IMG/VR virus record: IMGVR_UViG_3300027541_000320
Location: 1-24,671 of that record
Source: a virus
Direction: 5' to 3' (one strand)
DNA: 24,671 nt
The position numbers were made by a program, and so were the translations under genes. Positions 6,315 through 14,105 of this stretch are shown here, piece by piece. A model generated the notes under the pieces. It worked only from the letters and a program-made list of their open reading frames with translations. It made no database searches and had not been told where the DNA came from. How positions within the stretch are numbered: position 1 is the first letter of the stretch; every line of letters starts with the position of its first letter.

Positions 6315-7595
6315 TTACTGGTTGAACAACAAGATGCCGGACATCTCGGGGTTCTTGTTCACAACACCGAACAGCGTGTCCATGCGGTACTTGATGGTCA
6401 TGCTGTCAATGTCGTAGAACTTCTGCATCACCAGCTCAATGCCCTGGTCGGTGGTGGCACGCATCACTGCGACGCCAGCATCGGCCGGGACTGCGTAGCG
6501 GCCAGGCAGAATTTCCAGAGCATCACGCTGCCAGAACACGTTGACCTGTGCGGTGTTCACGTTCAGGAAGGTGATGGCTGCAGTGTTCGACGGGGTTTCC
6601 ACCTCGACGTTCTTGTACTGAAGCTGGGCATCAGTTGCCACGCTCTGAGCTCCGATGATCGGAGGAGTGATCGTCATGGTGGTGGCCGAGTCCACAGACA
6701 CCACGCGGAAGGTCTTGAGTTGACCAGTGCTCTGCTTGGTGATGTGGTGAACAGCGTACACGCCAGCGATCTCGAAAGCGTCACCAGCAGCCACGTTAGT
6801 GGTCGAGGAGACAGTCACGGTCTGGAAGCGGTTGTCCACGTTGATCTGGCCGCCGACGGATGTCGAAGTGGCTTGAGGCGTGTAGTTGGCCTGAGTGCCT
6901 GCGCCGCTGGTGTCGATGGTGATGGAGCCACCACCAGCTGCAGCAGCTTGACGGTTGGCGTAGTCCATCTTGTAGGTCTCGAAACCAGCGACCATGCCGA
7001 CGTAAGAGCGCTCATAAGCCTTGTCAGACTTCTGATTGCCAAACGAACGGGCAGAGCCAACCAGGTTACCAGCCAGACCGTTGTAGTCGCGGCTGGACAG
7101 GGCCATGAAGCGCTCGTAGTCGGGCACGCCTTGCTCGTTCATGATGGCGTCGCACAGGGCCACGTCGTCATAGTCACCGGCAGCAGCAGCGATCGGCACA
7201 ACCAGCGAACCCAGGCTTGCGGCCGAGTTCATGATGGCGATGTTGATGTCGCTGGCCAGCTTCTGCTTGGCGGACTCGCCCAGGCGGCCTTCTTGCAGGG
7301 CATCGCGCAGTTCGAGAGAGGTCATTTCCCATGGAACGGTCTTGCTGAAGCCCAGGGTCGCAGGCACGGCCAGCTGCGTCATGCCCTGATAACCGGGAAT
7401 CGGCGTGCCAGGAGTGCTGTTGATCGACTGAGCGATGTAGGGCTGGGGACGCCAGATGGTGTTGTTGGCACGTTCCATCATCTTCTGGTCGGTCTGATAG
7501 ACCGAGACATTACGGGAAAGCACCAGCGCGTCTTGGAAGCCTTCTAGGAGGTCTTCAAACGCAACGCGCTCTTCTTTGGAAAAACTATTCGACAT
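6315..7595 (-). CDS. P22 gp5-like major coat protein
   Basis: 426 aa, close to P22 coat protein (430 aa), which has the HK97 fold plus an inserted I-domain and builds the icosahedral head. Shared landmarks: ANNTIWRPQPY near residue 45 (P22 SSNTIWMPVEQ), LRDALQEGRLGESAKQKLAS (P22 [20 protein letters not shown]), the I-domain/late block GGQINVDNRFQTVTVSSTTN (P22 [20 protein letters not shown]), GDAFEIAGVYAVHHITK, and NVNTAQVNVFWQRDAL (P22 VKDARTNVFWADDAI). Upstream is AAAGGAACCG, a good ribosome site. It follows the scaffold gene by 24 nt, as expected in P22-like phages, and a strong hairpin terminator follows. Confidence 0.95.
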   Translation of the reverse strand: MSNSFSKEERVAFEDLLEGFQDALVLSRNVSVYQTDQKMMERANNTIWRPQPYIAQSINSTPGTPIPGYQGMTQLAVPATLGFSKTVPWEMTSLELRDALQEGRLGESAKQKLASDINIAIMNSAASLGSLVVPIAAAAGDYDDVALCDAIMNEQGVPDYERFMALSSRDYNGLAGNLVGSARSFGNQKSDKAYERSYVGMVAGFETYKMDYANRQAAAAGGGSITIDTSGAGTQANYTPQATSTSVGGQINVDNRFQTVTVSSTTNVAAGDAFEIAGVYAVHHITKQSTGQLKTFRVVSVDSATTMTITPPIIGAQSVATDAQLQYKNVEVETPSNTAAITFLNVNTAQVNVFWQRDALEILPGRYAVPADAGVAVMRATTDQGIELVMQKFYDIDSMTIKYRMDTLFGVVNKNPEMSGILLFNQ

Positions 7596-7619
7596 GATTC
7601 GGTTCCTTTAAAAATTGGA

Positions 7620-8507
7620 TCAGTTTTTTGCCGCTTTCTGTCGCTTGTACTGGAGCACTTTTGTGTAGTTGCCAGTCTTTTCAGCTTCAGCTCGCAGCCG
7701 TTCAAGGGTTGAGTCCACAGCTCCAGAAACTCGGCCAGTTGAGCTGACCATCCTTTCGGGTGCAGGGGCTGCCTTTCGGTTCGTAACTTTCAATTCCTTC
7801 TCCAGTTTCGCTACCGCAAAGGCAAACTTTACGGGGTCTTCGATCTTGGCCAGCTCTGCTGCCTTCTTCGGGTTTTTTCCGAGTGCGTAAATCACCAGTG
7901 CCGGATTGTCCGCGCCTTGCAGCACAACGCCCTGCTGCGTCACGTTGAAGAGCTCTTGGGCCACGGCCTCAGCATCCTCAAAGTCACGCACGCGCAGCTC
8001 AGCTTTCGCCTTGCCGTACCCTTCGAGCTTTTCCTGCCAGGCTCGTTGTTGCGCTTGCTCGGCCTGGCGAGATTTTTCAACCTCGGCGTCGGCTTGGCGC
8101 TTGCGCTCGAACCAGTCTGCCAGTGCAGTCTCGAATCGGTCTGCGTCGTATTCGTAGTCCTCCAGCTTCGGCTTCGGGCCAAGAGCGACCGGCTTTTTCT
8201 CAGTCGTCTGGTTCAGCTTCGCTTCGAGTTCTCGAATGCGTTTTTCCTTCTCACGGTTTGCCTTACGCAGCTCTTTCACCCAACCAGGTGCCTGAGCGTG
8301 CTCATCGGGAGGTGGCGCTTCCTCACCAATGGAAACGATCACTTCATCGTCGTCGCCTTCGTTGTCGTCAGTGTTGGAATCGTCCTGGTCGCCGGTGGAA
8401 TCTTGCTCACCAGCCACTTGCTCAGTTTCGATTTCCTCTTCCTGATCTTCGACCACTACGGTTTCGTCGTCGTTGCTCTCATCTCCAAATTCTGCCTTTT
8501 TGTTCAT
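7620..8507 (-). CDS. P22 gp8-like scaffolding protein
   Basis: 295 aa, near P22 gp8 (303 aa). Scaffolding protein directs coat assembly into procapsids and then leaves. Residues about 1-75 are extremely acidic (EDQEEEIETEQ, DDNEGDDDEV). Residues about 75-165 form a charged predicted coiled coil (ELRKANREKEKRIRELEAKL, FERKRQADAEVEKSRQAEQA). The last 30 residues are basic and helical (TLERLRAEAEKTG, VLQYKRQKAAKN), as in gp8, whose basic C-terminal helix-turn-helix binds coat. It lies between portal and coat genes, exactly as in P22. The ribosome site is weak (GGGG 8 nt upstream) and an inverted repeat lies just before the start. Confidence 0.9.
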   Translation of the reverse strand: MNKKAEFGDESNDDETVVVEDQEEEIETEQVAGEQDSTGDQDDSNTDDNEGDDDEVIVSIGEEAPPPDEHAQAPGWVKELRKANREKEKRIRELEAKLNQTTEKKPVALGPKPKLEDYEYDADRFETALADWFERKRQADAEVEKSRQAEQAQQRAWQEKLEGYGKAKAELRVRDFEDAEAVAQELFNVTQQGVVLQGADNPALVIYALGKNPKKAAELAKIEDPVKFAFAVAKLEKELKVTNRKAAPAPERMVSSTGRVSGAVDSTLERLRAEAEKTGNYTKVLQYKRQKAAKN

Positions 8508-8526
8508 TCAAATACCCCATTTAACT

Positions 8527-8549
8527 CACCCATTTGAAACGGCTGGGTG
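8527..8549 (-). promoter_or_regulatory. Hairpin in the scaffold gene leader
   Basis: CACCCA at 8527-8532 and TGGGTG at 8544-8549 form a 6-bp stem with an 11-nt loop in the 78-nt gap between portal and scaffold genes. In the leftward mRNA it ends 19 nt before the scaffold ATG, which has a weak ribosome site. Without a T tract it is unlikely to be a terminator; translational control is possible. The rest of the gap shows nothing else. Confidence 0.3.
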
Positions 8550-8585
8550 GGATTCCGTATAACCACATTCTCCACTAAAACGCTG

Positions 8586-10652
8586 TCATCTGACAACGGG
8601 TTGCACTTGTTCGCCAAGCGCAGCCTGCTGAATCGCCTCTGTGGCGGTCAGCGCCATGTTCTGATCGATCTCGCCAGTCTTGGCCAGGGTCTCGGCCGTC
8701 TTGGCGCGGGACAGCTCTGCGTCTGCCACGGTCTTGATGGTGTTGGCGCGTGCCTGGGCAGCCTTGGCCACGGCCTCTTCGGCTGCAGCCTGCAGGAAGA
8801 TGGCGTTCGGGTCTTGCTGCTGTCCCTTGGCTTCGGCCTCGGCCATGAGCGCTTCGATCTCCTGCTCGGTCGGCTTGACCACGCCCATGCGGATCAGGCG
8901 CTGGCGGAAGAAGTCGCGCACCTCGCTGATGCCCTCGCCTTCCATGTTCATCATGGCCATGGCACCGAGCACCTGCAGGGTTTCAGGGTCTTGCGTGATC
9001 TGCATCATGCCGGTCAGGGCACGGACGGTCGCGGCACGCTTGGAGCTACTTGACGGGCCGACCTCGACGTTCACATCAAACTTGGCCATGCTCAAGTCGT
9101 TGGCCATGCGCACCTCGCCAGTCTCCTGGTCGATAGTGGGCTGCATCAGCGTGACGGTGCCAGTGCTCTCGTCCTCGTTGATGATCTTCATCGTGCGGCC
9201 TTCTTCGATGTAGATGTCCTTGGCCATCGACAGCCAAACCTCGCCGCAGCGCTTCATGGCCTTGGCAAAGTTGCTCATGTAGATGAAGGTCTGCATGTCC
9301 AGGCGCTGCTGGATCATCTCCACGGCCTTGCCGCTGATGTTCGACACCAGCTTGTCTGCGCCTTGCGGGTTGCCCAGAATGTCCTGCATGTCCTGCTCGG
9401 TCACTTGCAGCAGGGCTGCCATGGCCGGAGGGATTGCCGGGCTGCGGGTGTAAGCCACCGGGCCGCTGATCGCCTGGCTGCCGTCTGCGTTGGTGATCGG
9501 GTTGATCAGCAGGTAAGGGTAATCCTTGAGGTTGTCCTCGGCCCACATGAGCTGGTGGCCAGCGATCTGATCGGGCGTAAGGATGGGCTTCTCGACGCTG
9601 GACAAGGCGCTGATCTCGCCCAGCTTGGACAGCTGCATGTTCTTGAGTCGCTGCGCGTCCTTGGCCAGGCGCACATGGCCCATGCAGCGCTCAACGTTGT
9701 CCACAAACCAGCGCTTGCCGTAGACCGGCACGATGGGGATGCACTTGCCTGCGATGTAGCCGCAATCTTCCAGCACCTTGCCGCCGGACATGATGTACTT
9801 GTGAATCTTGCGCGACTTGATCTTGCGCTGGCGCACCTCGACGCTACCAATGGCGGCCAGGGTTTCTTCTAAGGCCGGGTCGTCGGTGAACTCGCTTGAT
9901 TTGTAGCGTTCCTCAGTGCCATCGATGGCACGGAAGATGCGGATTGTCTCGGTGACGTCCTCAACCTTGTAGTATTCCGCGATGTAGACCACATCGGGCG
10001 TGCACCAGTCGAACTCGTACTGGTGGATGATCTTTGGCCAATCGGTTGGGTCGTCGTTCCACTCTTCCTTGTAGGACTCGTAGGTCATCGAGTAGATGAC
10101 GTAACAGAAACGGGCGTCGGCCTTGTCCTGGCGCTTGGCGTTCAGGTCAAAGAACACGGAACTGTCGGCATCGAAGATCGGCTCGATCTGGATGCGCTGG
10201 CGCTCGTTGTCCTCGTCCTCGTCGTCCTCGTAGGAAGTGCGCAGACGCCAGGCACCAAAGCCACCGCCCACAGCTTCCTCGAAGGCGTTGTCGTAGGCCT
10301 CGTCGGCCACGCTATCCTGCTCGTCGGCGCGGTACAGCCCATCACAGGTCTCGGCCAGCTTGTCAGACTTGCTGCCATCCTTGGCCACATAGTCCACGGT
10401 GATGCGGTTGTTGCGGTATTCGTTGATGATGCGAATGACCGACAGCATGATCTTGTTGACCTCGAACTTCGGCTTGTTCTCGTAGATGTCCCACAGTGGG
10501 CCTTCCCACTGCGCACCAGACAAGCTGTAGAAGCGTCGGTCTTGAAGGCATTGCAGCCTTTCGTCCCGCAGCGCTGACTGAACGTTGTCGAACTGCGCGA
10601 GCGCTTCGGCGTGTACGTTAGCCAGTCGCTGATCTCGTGAAATGCGTGCCAT
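8586..10652 (-). CDS. P22 gp1-like portal protein
   Basis: 688 aa (P22 portal 725 aa). Portal forms the 12-subunit ring at one head vertex through which TerL packages DNA and to which the tail attaches. The start matches the family (RISRDQRLANVHAEALAQFD, DRRFYSLSGAQWEG). Core landmarks include FEVNKIMLSVIRIINEYRNN near residue 65, an acidic insert (DDEDEDNERQ), VPVYGKRWFVDNVERCMGHV near 325, KLVSNISGKAVEMIQQR near 440, and SSSSKRAATVRAL. The last 100 residues are Ala/Gln-rich helix, resembling the P22 C-terminal barrel that extends into the head. GAGGGC precedes the ATG. It lies between TerL and scaffold. Confidence 0.95.
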   Translation of the reverse strand: MARISRDQRLANVHAEALAQFDNVQSALRDERLQCLQDRRFYSLSGAQWEGPLWDIYENKPKFEVNKIMLSVIRIINEYRNNRITVDYVAKDGSKSDKLAETCDGLYRADEQDSVADEAYDNAFEEAVGGGFGAWRLRTSYEDDEDEDNERQRIQIEPIFDADSSVFFDLNAKRQDKADARFCYVIYSMTYESYKEEWNDDPTDWPKIIHQYEFDWCTPDVVYIAEYYKVEDVTETIRIFRAIDGTEERYKSSEFTDDPALEETLAAIGSVEVRQRKIKSRKIHKYIMSGGKVLEDCGYIAGKCIPIVPVYGKRWFVDNVERCMGHVRLAKDAQRLKNMQLSKLGEISALSSVEKPILTPDQIAGHQLMWAEDNLKDYPYLLINPITNADGSQAISGPVAYTRSPAIPPAMAALLQVTEQDMQDILGNPQGADKLVSNISGKAVEMIQQRLDMQTFIYMSNFAKAMKRCGEVWLSMAKDIYIEEGRTMKIINEDESTGTVTLMQPTIDQETGEVRMANDLSMAKFDVNVEVGPSSSSKRAATVRALTGMMQITQDPETLQVLGAMAMMNMEGEGISEVRDFFRQRLIRMGVVKPTEQEIEALMAEAEAKGQQQDPNAIFLQAAAEEAVAKAAQARANTIKTVADAELSRAKTAETLAKTGEIDQNMALTATEAIQQAALGEQVQPVVR

Positions 10653-10679
10653 ATTTTTGCCCTCGTTTCAAGTATTTTC

Positions 10680-12146
10680 TCACCATTTGTTCACAGTAGG
10701 CAATGGTTTGACCGTTGCCGTCCGGTTGGCCGGGAGACGCTGCACCAGGTTGATGGCGTCGAACATCGGGTCGAGCTGGTCATCATGAGCACCAGCCGGG
10801 AAAGCTGCAACCTCGCTCAAGAAGTCCGAAAGCCATGGCGCGTCCTGCGGCAGCACCACGTTGCCAGAGGCAATGAACGGGGCCGCGTCGTAGCCTCGGC
10901 TGATCTTGTCCTTGCTGCGTTGCACGGCCACCACATGGATGCCCTCGCGCCGCAAGGTCTGGATCAGGCCGGTGCCGGACACCTTGTCCTCGACGTACAT
11001 GCCGCGCAGGGCAGAGCCTTGGGCCACCGGGCGCATGTCGTTCAGGTGCTTGAGCCAGAAGGCCCTGGCGTTGATCAGCAGCTCGGGAGCCTCCCACTTG
11101 CCGCGCACCTGGTCGAGCTTGACGGCCTGGCCAACGGTCGAACGCGCCCAGCACTGCAGTACCGACCAGTCGTTGTGGTCGGCGGTCTTCTGGGCCGTAT
11201 CCACGGTGATGAAGCGGAATTCGAGCTGCGGGACGCTGGCCCAATACTTGAACCACTCGGTGTTGATGATGCCGCCGCCACGGGGCGCAGGCCGCTGCTG
11301 GAGCTGGCCAGCCGTGCCGTATGGGCCGAGGGTTTTCTCCAGCTCGGACACCTGGGCCTCACCAAAGCGCTCTGGGAACATCAGCTCGCCTTCCTTGGTG
11401 CGCGGGTCAGTCCAGCCGATGCTGGTGGTGCAGCGGTGCTCAGGCTCAAAGCGCATCGGGATGCACAGGTGCACGTAAGGCAGGCCCATGTCCTTGATGA
11501 CGCCGGAAATGTCCTTCTCGTTCAGGCGCTGCATGATGACCACGATGGCCGACTTGTCGGAGTTGACGCGGGTCGGAAGCGTCTCGGTGAAGGCGATCTT
11601 GGCCGCCTCCAGCTTGGCTTGGCTGTTGGCGTTGTCGGCGCTGATCGGGTCGTCCAGGATGACGCGGTCGCCACGCACGCCGGTCATGGAGGTGAAGGCT
11701 CGGGCCTGGCGCACGCCTTTGCGGGTATTCCCGAACTCGCGCTTGCCGTCCAAGTCAGCCAGCAGCTCAATCGGCCAGAGCTTCTGGAACCAGTCGGACT
11801 TGATCAGGTCGCGGCAGCGTCGGCTGTCTCGGATGGCCAGCTGCTCTTCGTGGGCCGTGCCGACAAAGCGCATCTCGGGCATGTCCCGAGGCCCCCACTC
11901 CCAGGCTGGCCAGATCACGCCGGTCAGCAGGGACTTCATGGAGCCGGGTGGCACGTTCATCAGCAGGCGGTTGATCTCGCCCTTGGTCACGGCCTCCAAG
12001 TGCAGGCAAATGGCGTCCAGCGCCCATCCCCACTTCAGCTCGGCAGCAGGTTCAAGCACGCGCCAGGCACGCTTGGCAAACTCGGCCAGGCTGCGCCTGC
12101 ACAGCTCGCGCTCGACGGCCAGCAGGTCAGCTTCGGTCAGTAACAT
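10680..12146 (-). CDS. terL: Terminase large subunit (ATPase plus nuclease)
   Basis: 488 aa motor of DNA packaging. The N-terminal ATPase has an unusual Walker A, NVPPGSMKS at residues 64-72, with Walker B VILDDP at 162-167 and a coupling motif VVIMQR at 202-207. The C-terminal RNase H-like nuclease has D316 (FITVDTAQ), E386/D387 (YVEDKVSG) and D455-D456...D459 (HDDQLDP). This arrangement fits the Terminase_6/psiM2-type large terminases (TIGR01630 C-terminus) better than P22 gp2. I use the ATG at 12146, which overlaps the TerS reading frame by 20 nt; the open frame extends upstream, but only within TerS. Coupled translation with TerS is likely because I see no good ribosome site. It runs to 27 nt before the portal start. 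Confidence 0.95.
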   Translation of the reverse strand: MLLTEADLLAVERELCRRSLAEFAKRAWRVLEPAAELKWGWALDAICLHLEAVTKGEINRLLMNVPPGSMKSLLTGVIWPAWEWGPRDMPEMRFVGTAHEEQLAIRDSRRCRDLIKSDWFQKLWPIELLADLDGKREFGNTRKGVRQARAFTSMTGVRGDRVILDDPISADNANSQAKLEAAKIAFTETLPTRVNSDKSAIVVIMQRLNEKDISGVIKDMGLPYVHLCIPMRFEPEHRCTTSIGWTDPRTKEGELMFPERFGEAQVSELEKTLGPYGTAGQLQQRPAPRGGGIINTEWFKYWASVPQLEFRFITVDTAQKTADHNDWSVLQCWARSTVGQAVKLDQVRGKWEAPELLINARAFWLKHLNDMRPVAQGSALRGMYVEDKVSGTGLIQTLRREGIHVVAVQRSKDKISRGYDAAPFIASGNVVLPQDAPWLSDFLSEVAAFPAGAHDDQLDPMFDAINLVQRLPANRTATVKPLPTVNKW

Positions 12147-12633
12147 CGTCTTTGGCCGCGATGATCTGCGCCAGCACGTCTGTGGATAACTTCGAGGCGT
12201 CGATGGTTTGCACTTGCAAAGGGTTTTCCTTGTCGCCTGCCAGCTCCAGCCGGTCGCCGTACTTTTTCGGGGCCAGCTTGGAGAGCAGCCACTTTCGGCT
12301 GTCCACTTGCAGTTTGCGCTGCTGAATGGCCTGCCAATCGCGCTTTCCGTCTCCAGTCTCAGGGACTTCGCTGTCGGCCAGCTCCAGCACCTCATTCGCC
12401 ATGCGCTCGATCAGGTCTTCCCTCGCGTGCGCGTAGTCTTCCGCAAGTTTAACGTCAGCATCTACCCATCGATTAAACGTGCTTTGTGGAACTCCTGCGG
12501 ATTGGCAAGCCTTGAAAGCGCTCAGGCCGTCTCTCATCCCTTGCAGGACGGATTGACAGATGGCGTCCTTGTCTCGCTCTGGCTTTGCTGGTTTCGCTGT
12601 TTTTTTGGGCTTTTCAGTGCGTTTCGTTGCCAT
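12127..12633 (-). CDS. terS: Terminase small subunit, Sf6 gp1-like
   Basis: 168 aa. TerS forms a ring that recognises the packaging site and activates TerL. After a basic leader, residues about 25-65 are an HTH domain (CQSVLQGMRDGLSAFKACQS then GVPQSTFNRWVD). The oligomerisation part and the block LQVDSRKWLLSKLAPKKYGD then RLELAGDKENPLQVQT match Sf6 gp1 (RVDTRKWALARMNPRKYGDK). I choose the ATG at 12633 because AGGA lies 7 nt upstream; an in-frame GTG lies 15 nt earlier. It overlaps the methyltransferase gene by 20 nt at its start and TerL by 20 nt at its end. In P22 and relatives, pac lies within this gene; I did not identify a site here. Confidence 0.93.
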   Translation of the reverse strand: MATKRTEKPKKTAKPAKPERDKDAICQSVLQGMRDGLSAFKACQSAGVPQSTFNRWVDADVKLAEDYAHAREDLIERMANEVLELADSEVPETGDGKRDWQAIQQRKLQVDSRKWLLSKLAPKKYGDRLELAGDKENPLQVQTIDASKLSTDVLAQIIAAKDDVTDRS

Positions 12634-13540
12634 TTTTGAATCCTGCACTCAAGATGTTAAATGCTGTTGCAGCACACAGAGGGACTTGTCCGTTTCCAAT
12701 GGCTTTAAGTCTGTCCACCCTAGCGGCCACCCCATCAGCCACTCGACCCACGTTGGGTTCAGTTTGCCACCATTCCCTGCGCCCATTTGTCTGGCTTCTT
12801 CGATTGTTGTGTTCTTGTTGAGCAAATCCCATGATCCACTGCCGCCACACATCCCCTTTGTTCTCGGTGTCGGCCAATGAACCTGCGTCCCCAAATTCGG
12901 TGATTTTCTGTTTCCCTGACTGGCTCCGCTGTCCTTCCAATCCCGTGCATTTGGACTTGCCCATTCCATTTGCTTTTTTTTCAGCGCTTTCCTGGAGTTG
13001 CTTCCTCCATCCAGTCCCGAGCAATTCGGCGTGTGAAATGTTGTCTCTCCGTCTGGCGACAATCCAGATTCTGTCCCTCTGATGATTTGCTCCAACATCG
13101 GAAGCTCCCATAACAGCCCATCGAGTGTCATACCGTAGCGCGGTAAGGTCTGCAATAACTCTGGCTCCTCCCCTAGTAGTGAGCATTGGGCTATTTTCCA
13201 CAAAGACGAATCTGGGTCGTATTTCGCTAACCAACCTCGCCATGTGCCTCCACATTCCGCTACGTTCTCCGTCAAGTCCTTTTCCTTTTCCTGCCGCTGA
13301 AATGTCTTGGCATGGAAATCCGCCAGATATGACGTCAACAATTCCTCGCCACGGGTTTCCATCAAAGGTTTGAACGTCATCCCATACTGGGAAAGGCGGG
13401 AGAATTCCGTCATTTTGTCTGGCGCACAATACGCTTGCTGCATATGGCTCCCATTCGACAGCACAGACTGTTCGCCATCCGAGCAGCCCCCCCCCAAGTA
13501 TTCCTCCACCAGCGCCTGCGAAAAGAGCCAACTCATTCAT
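12614..13540 (-). CDS. DNA (cytosine-5)-methyltransferase
   Basis: 308 aa, a complete C5-cytosine methyltransferase. It has motif I LFAGAGGG (6-13), motif IV GGFPCQDIS with catalytic C77, motif VI as FVENS (113-117; ENV is usual), motif VIII HQRDRIWIVA (153-162), a target-recognition part at about 165-262, and motifs IX/X RVDRLKAIGNGQVP (274-287). It would transfer methyl from SAM to C5 of cytosine, probably protecting phage DNA from host restriction; its target is unknown. The ATG at 13540 overlaps the HNH gene by 8 nt, and its end overlaps TerS by 20 nt. A second open frame of 295 codons lies almost entirely inside it, and nine G residues in a row encode G16-G18. Confidence 0.95.
   Translation of the reverse strand: MNELALFAGAGGGILGGGLLGWRTVCAVEWEPYAASVLCARQNDGILPPFPVWDDVQTFDGNPWRGIVDVISGGFPCQDISAAGKGKGLDGERSGMWRHMARLVSEIRPRFVFVENSPMLTTRGGARVIADLTALRYDTRWAVMGASDVGANHQRDRIWIVARRRDNISHAELLGTGWRKQLQESAEKKANGMGKSKCTGLEGQRSQSGKQKITEFGDAGSLADTENKGDVWRQWIMGFAQQEHNNRRSQTNGRREWWQTEPNVGRVADGVAARVDRLKAIGNGQVPLCAATAFNILSAGFKNGNETH
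12649..13536 (-). CDS. Overprinted 295-aa reading frame inside the methyltransferase gene
   Basis: This frame is open for 295 codons, in the +1 frame relative to the methyltransferase, and starts 4 nt after it. Its ATG overlaps the upstream HNH stop as ATGA, and AGGTGG lies 6 nt upstream, a better spacing than for the methyltransferase ATG. It ends 15 nt before the TerS ATG, leaving the TerS ribosome site free. Its product has recognisable segments: SQALVEEYLGGGCSDGE, MTEFSRLSQYGMTFKPL, WRGWLAKYDPDSSLWK, ASPNARDWKDSG and LNPTWVEWLMGWPLGWTDLK. From memory, similar peptides appear in many phage proteins annotated as hypothetical or methyltransferase-associated. They might still be a shadow of conserved methyltransferase DNA. 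Whether it is translated is open. Confidence 0.45.
   Translation of the reverse strand: MSWLFSQALVEEYLGGGCSDGEQSVLSNGSHMQQAYCAPDKMTEFSRLSQYGMTFKPLMETRGEELLTSYLADFHAKTFQRQEKEKDLTENVAECGGTWRGWLAKYDPDSSLWKIAQCSLLGEEPELLQTLPRYGMTLDGLLWELPMLEQIIRGTESGLSPDGETTFHTPNCSGLDGGSNSRKALKKKQMEWASPNARDWKDSGASQGNRKSPNLGTQVHWPTPRTKGMCGGSGSWDLLNKNTTIEEARQMGAGNGGKLNPTWVEWLMGWPLGWTDLKPLETDKSLCVLQQHLTS
13487..13495 (-). repeat. Nine-G homopolymer in both overlapping frames
   Basis: Nine C on the plus strand, nine G on the coding strand. In the methyltransferase it is codons 16-18 (GGG GGG GGG); in the overlapping frame it spans the end of codon 14 to codon 17. Loss of one G would connect the methyltransferase start to the overlapping frame; gain of one G would connect the overlapping frame's start to the methyltransferase body without motif I. 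Confidence 0.9.
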
Positions 13541-14084
13541 AACCACCTTTCAGTCTGTTTTTGATGATGTGGTGTGCGCCACTTTTTGAGATATTCAAGA
13601 ACAAAGCAACATCAGCAACAGACGCTCCGTCTGAAACCATTTTTTTGATCACATCAGCCATTGGATGCTTTGTTGGTTTTGTGCCACGCTTTTTGTGCCA
13701 TGGTTTCTTGAAATTTTTTGGTCTCGCATATGTTCCATGCAGCTTTTTTTGCTGTTCGTTTTCTGAATGACTGACCCAAGCAAGATTCGATGGAGCGTTG
13801 TTTTTTGGGTTCCCATCGAGATGTGATGCCTCTTGTTTTTCCTCTGGCAATCCATGAAAAGCCATGCACACGAGCCGATGGACTGATGTTTTCACGCCAC
13901 TTCCAGCTTGGCAATACTGGTAAGCGTTCGCCATCCACGGTTTGAGTTTCTTTCCCTTCAGCATGAAAAGACGCTCGACACCCTTGATGGTTTTTTTGAC
14001 CTGTCGATCTTTCGACCAAATTTCTCCAAGACTATTCGCCATGTAGCCTGGGGCAATGGGTATGTCTCGCCATTCGATTTCCAT
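13533..14084 (-). CDS. NUMOD4-HNH homing endonuclease with C-terminal HTH
   Basis: 183 aa. Residues about 4-50 are a NUMOD4 DNA-binding element (EWRDIPIAPGYMANSLGEIW), then the HNH_3 core: VHRLVCMAFHG (H69), EASHLDGNPKNN (H88, D90) and NLAWVSHSEN. The C-terminus (about 140-180) is a small HTH: MADVIKKMVSDGASVADVAL then FLNISKSGAHHIIKN. These free-standing endonucleases cut intron- or gene-less alleles and spread. GAGG precedes the ATG. The gene is T-rich on the plus strand with many homopolymers, unlike TerL or portal nearby, which suggests recent arrival. A near-consensus promoter lies just upstream, and its stop overlaps the overprinted frame as ATGA. Confidence 0.92.
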   Translation of the reverse strand: MEIEWRDIPIAPGYMANSLGEIWSKDRQVKKTIKGVERLFMLKGKKLKPWMANAYQYCQAGSGVKTSVHRLVCMAFHGLPEEKQEASHLDGNPKNNAPSNLAWVSHSENEQQKKLHGTYARPKNFKKPWHKKRGTKPTKHPMADVIKKMVSDGASVADVALFLNISKSGAHHIIKNRLKGGYE

Positions 14085-14105
14085 AAATGCCTCACTGCAT
14101 TGTTT

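Noticed and set aside
10785-12143. 452-codon plus-strand open frame opposite the large terminase
   Set aside because: It is antisense to a protein with all terminase motifs. It reflects GC-rich third codon positions and has no recognisable domain.
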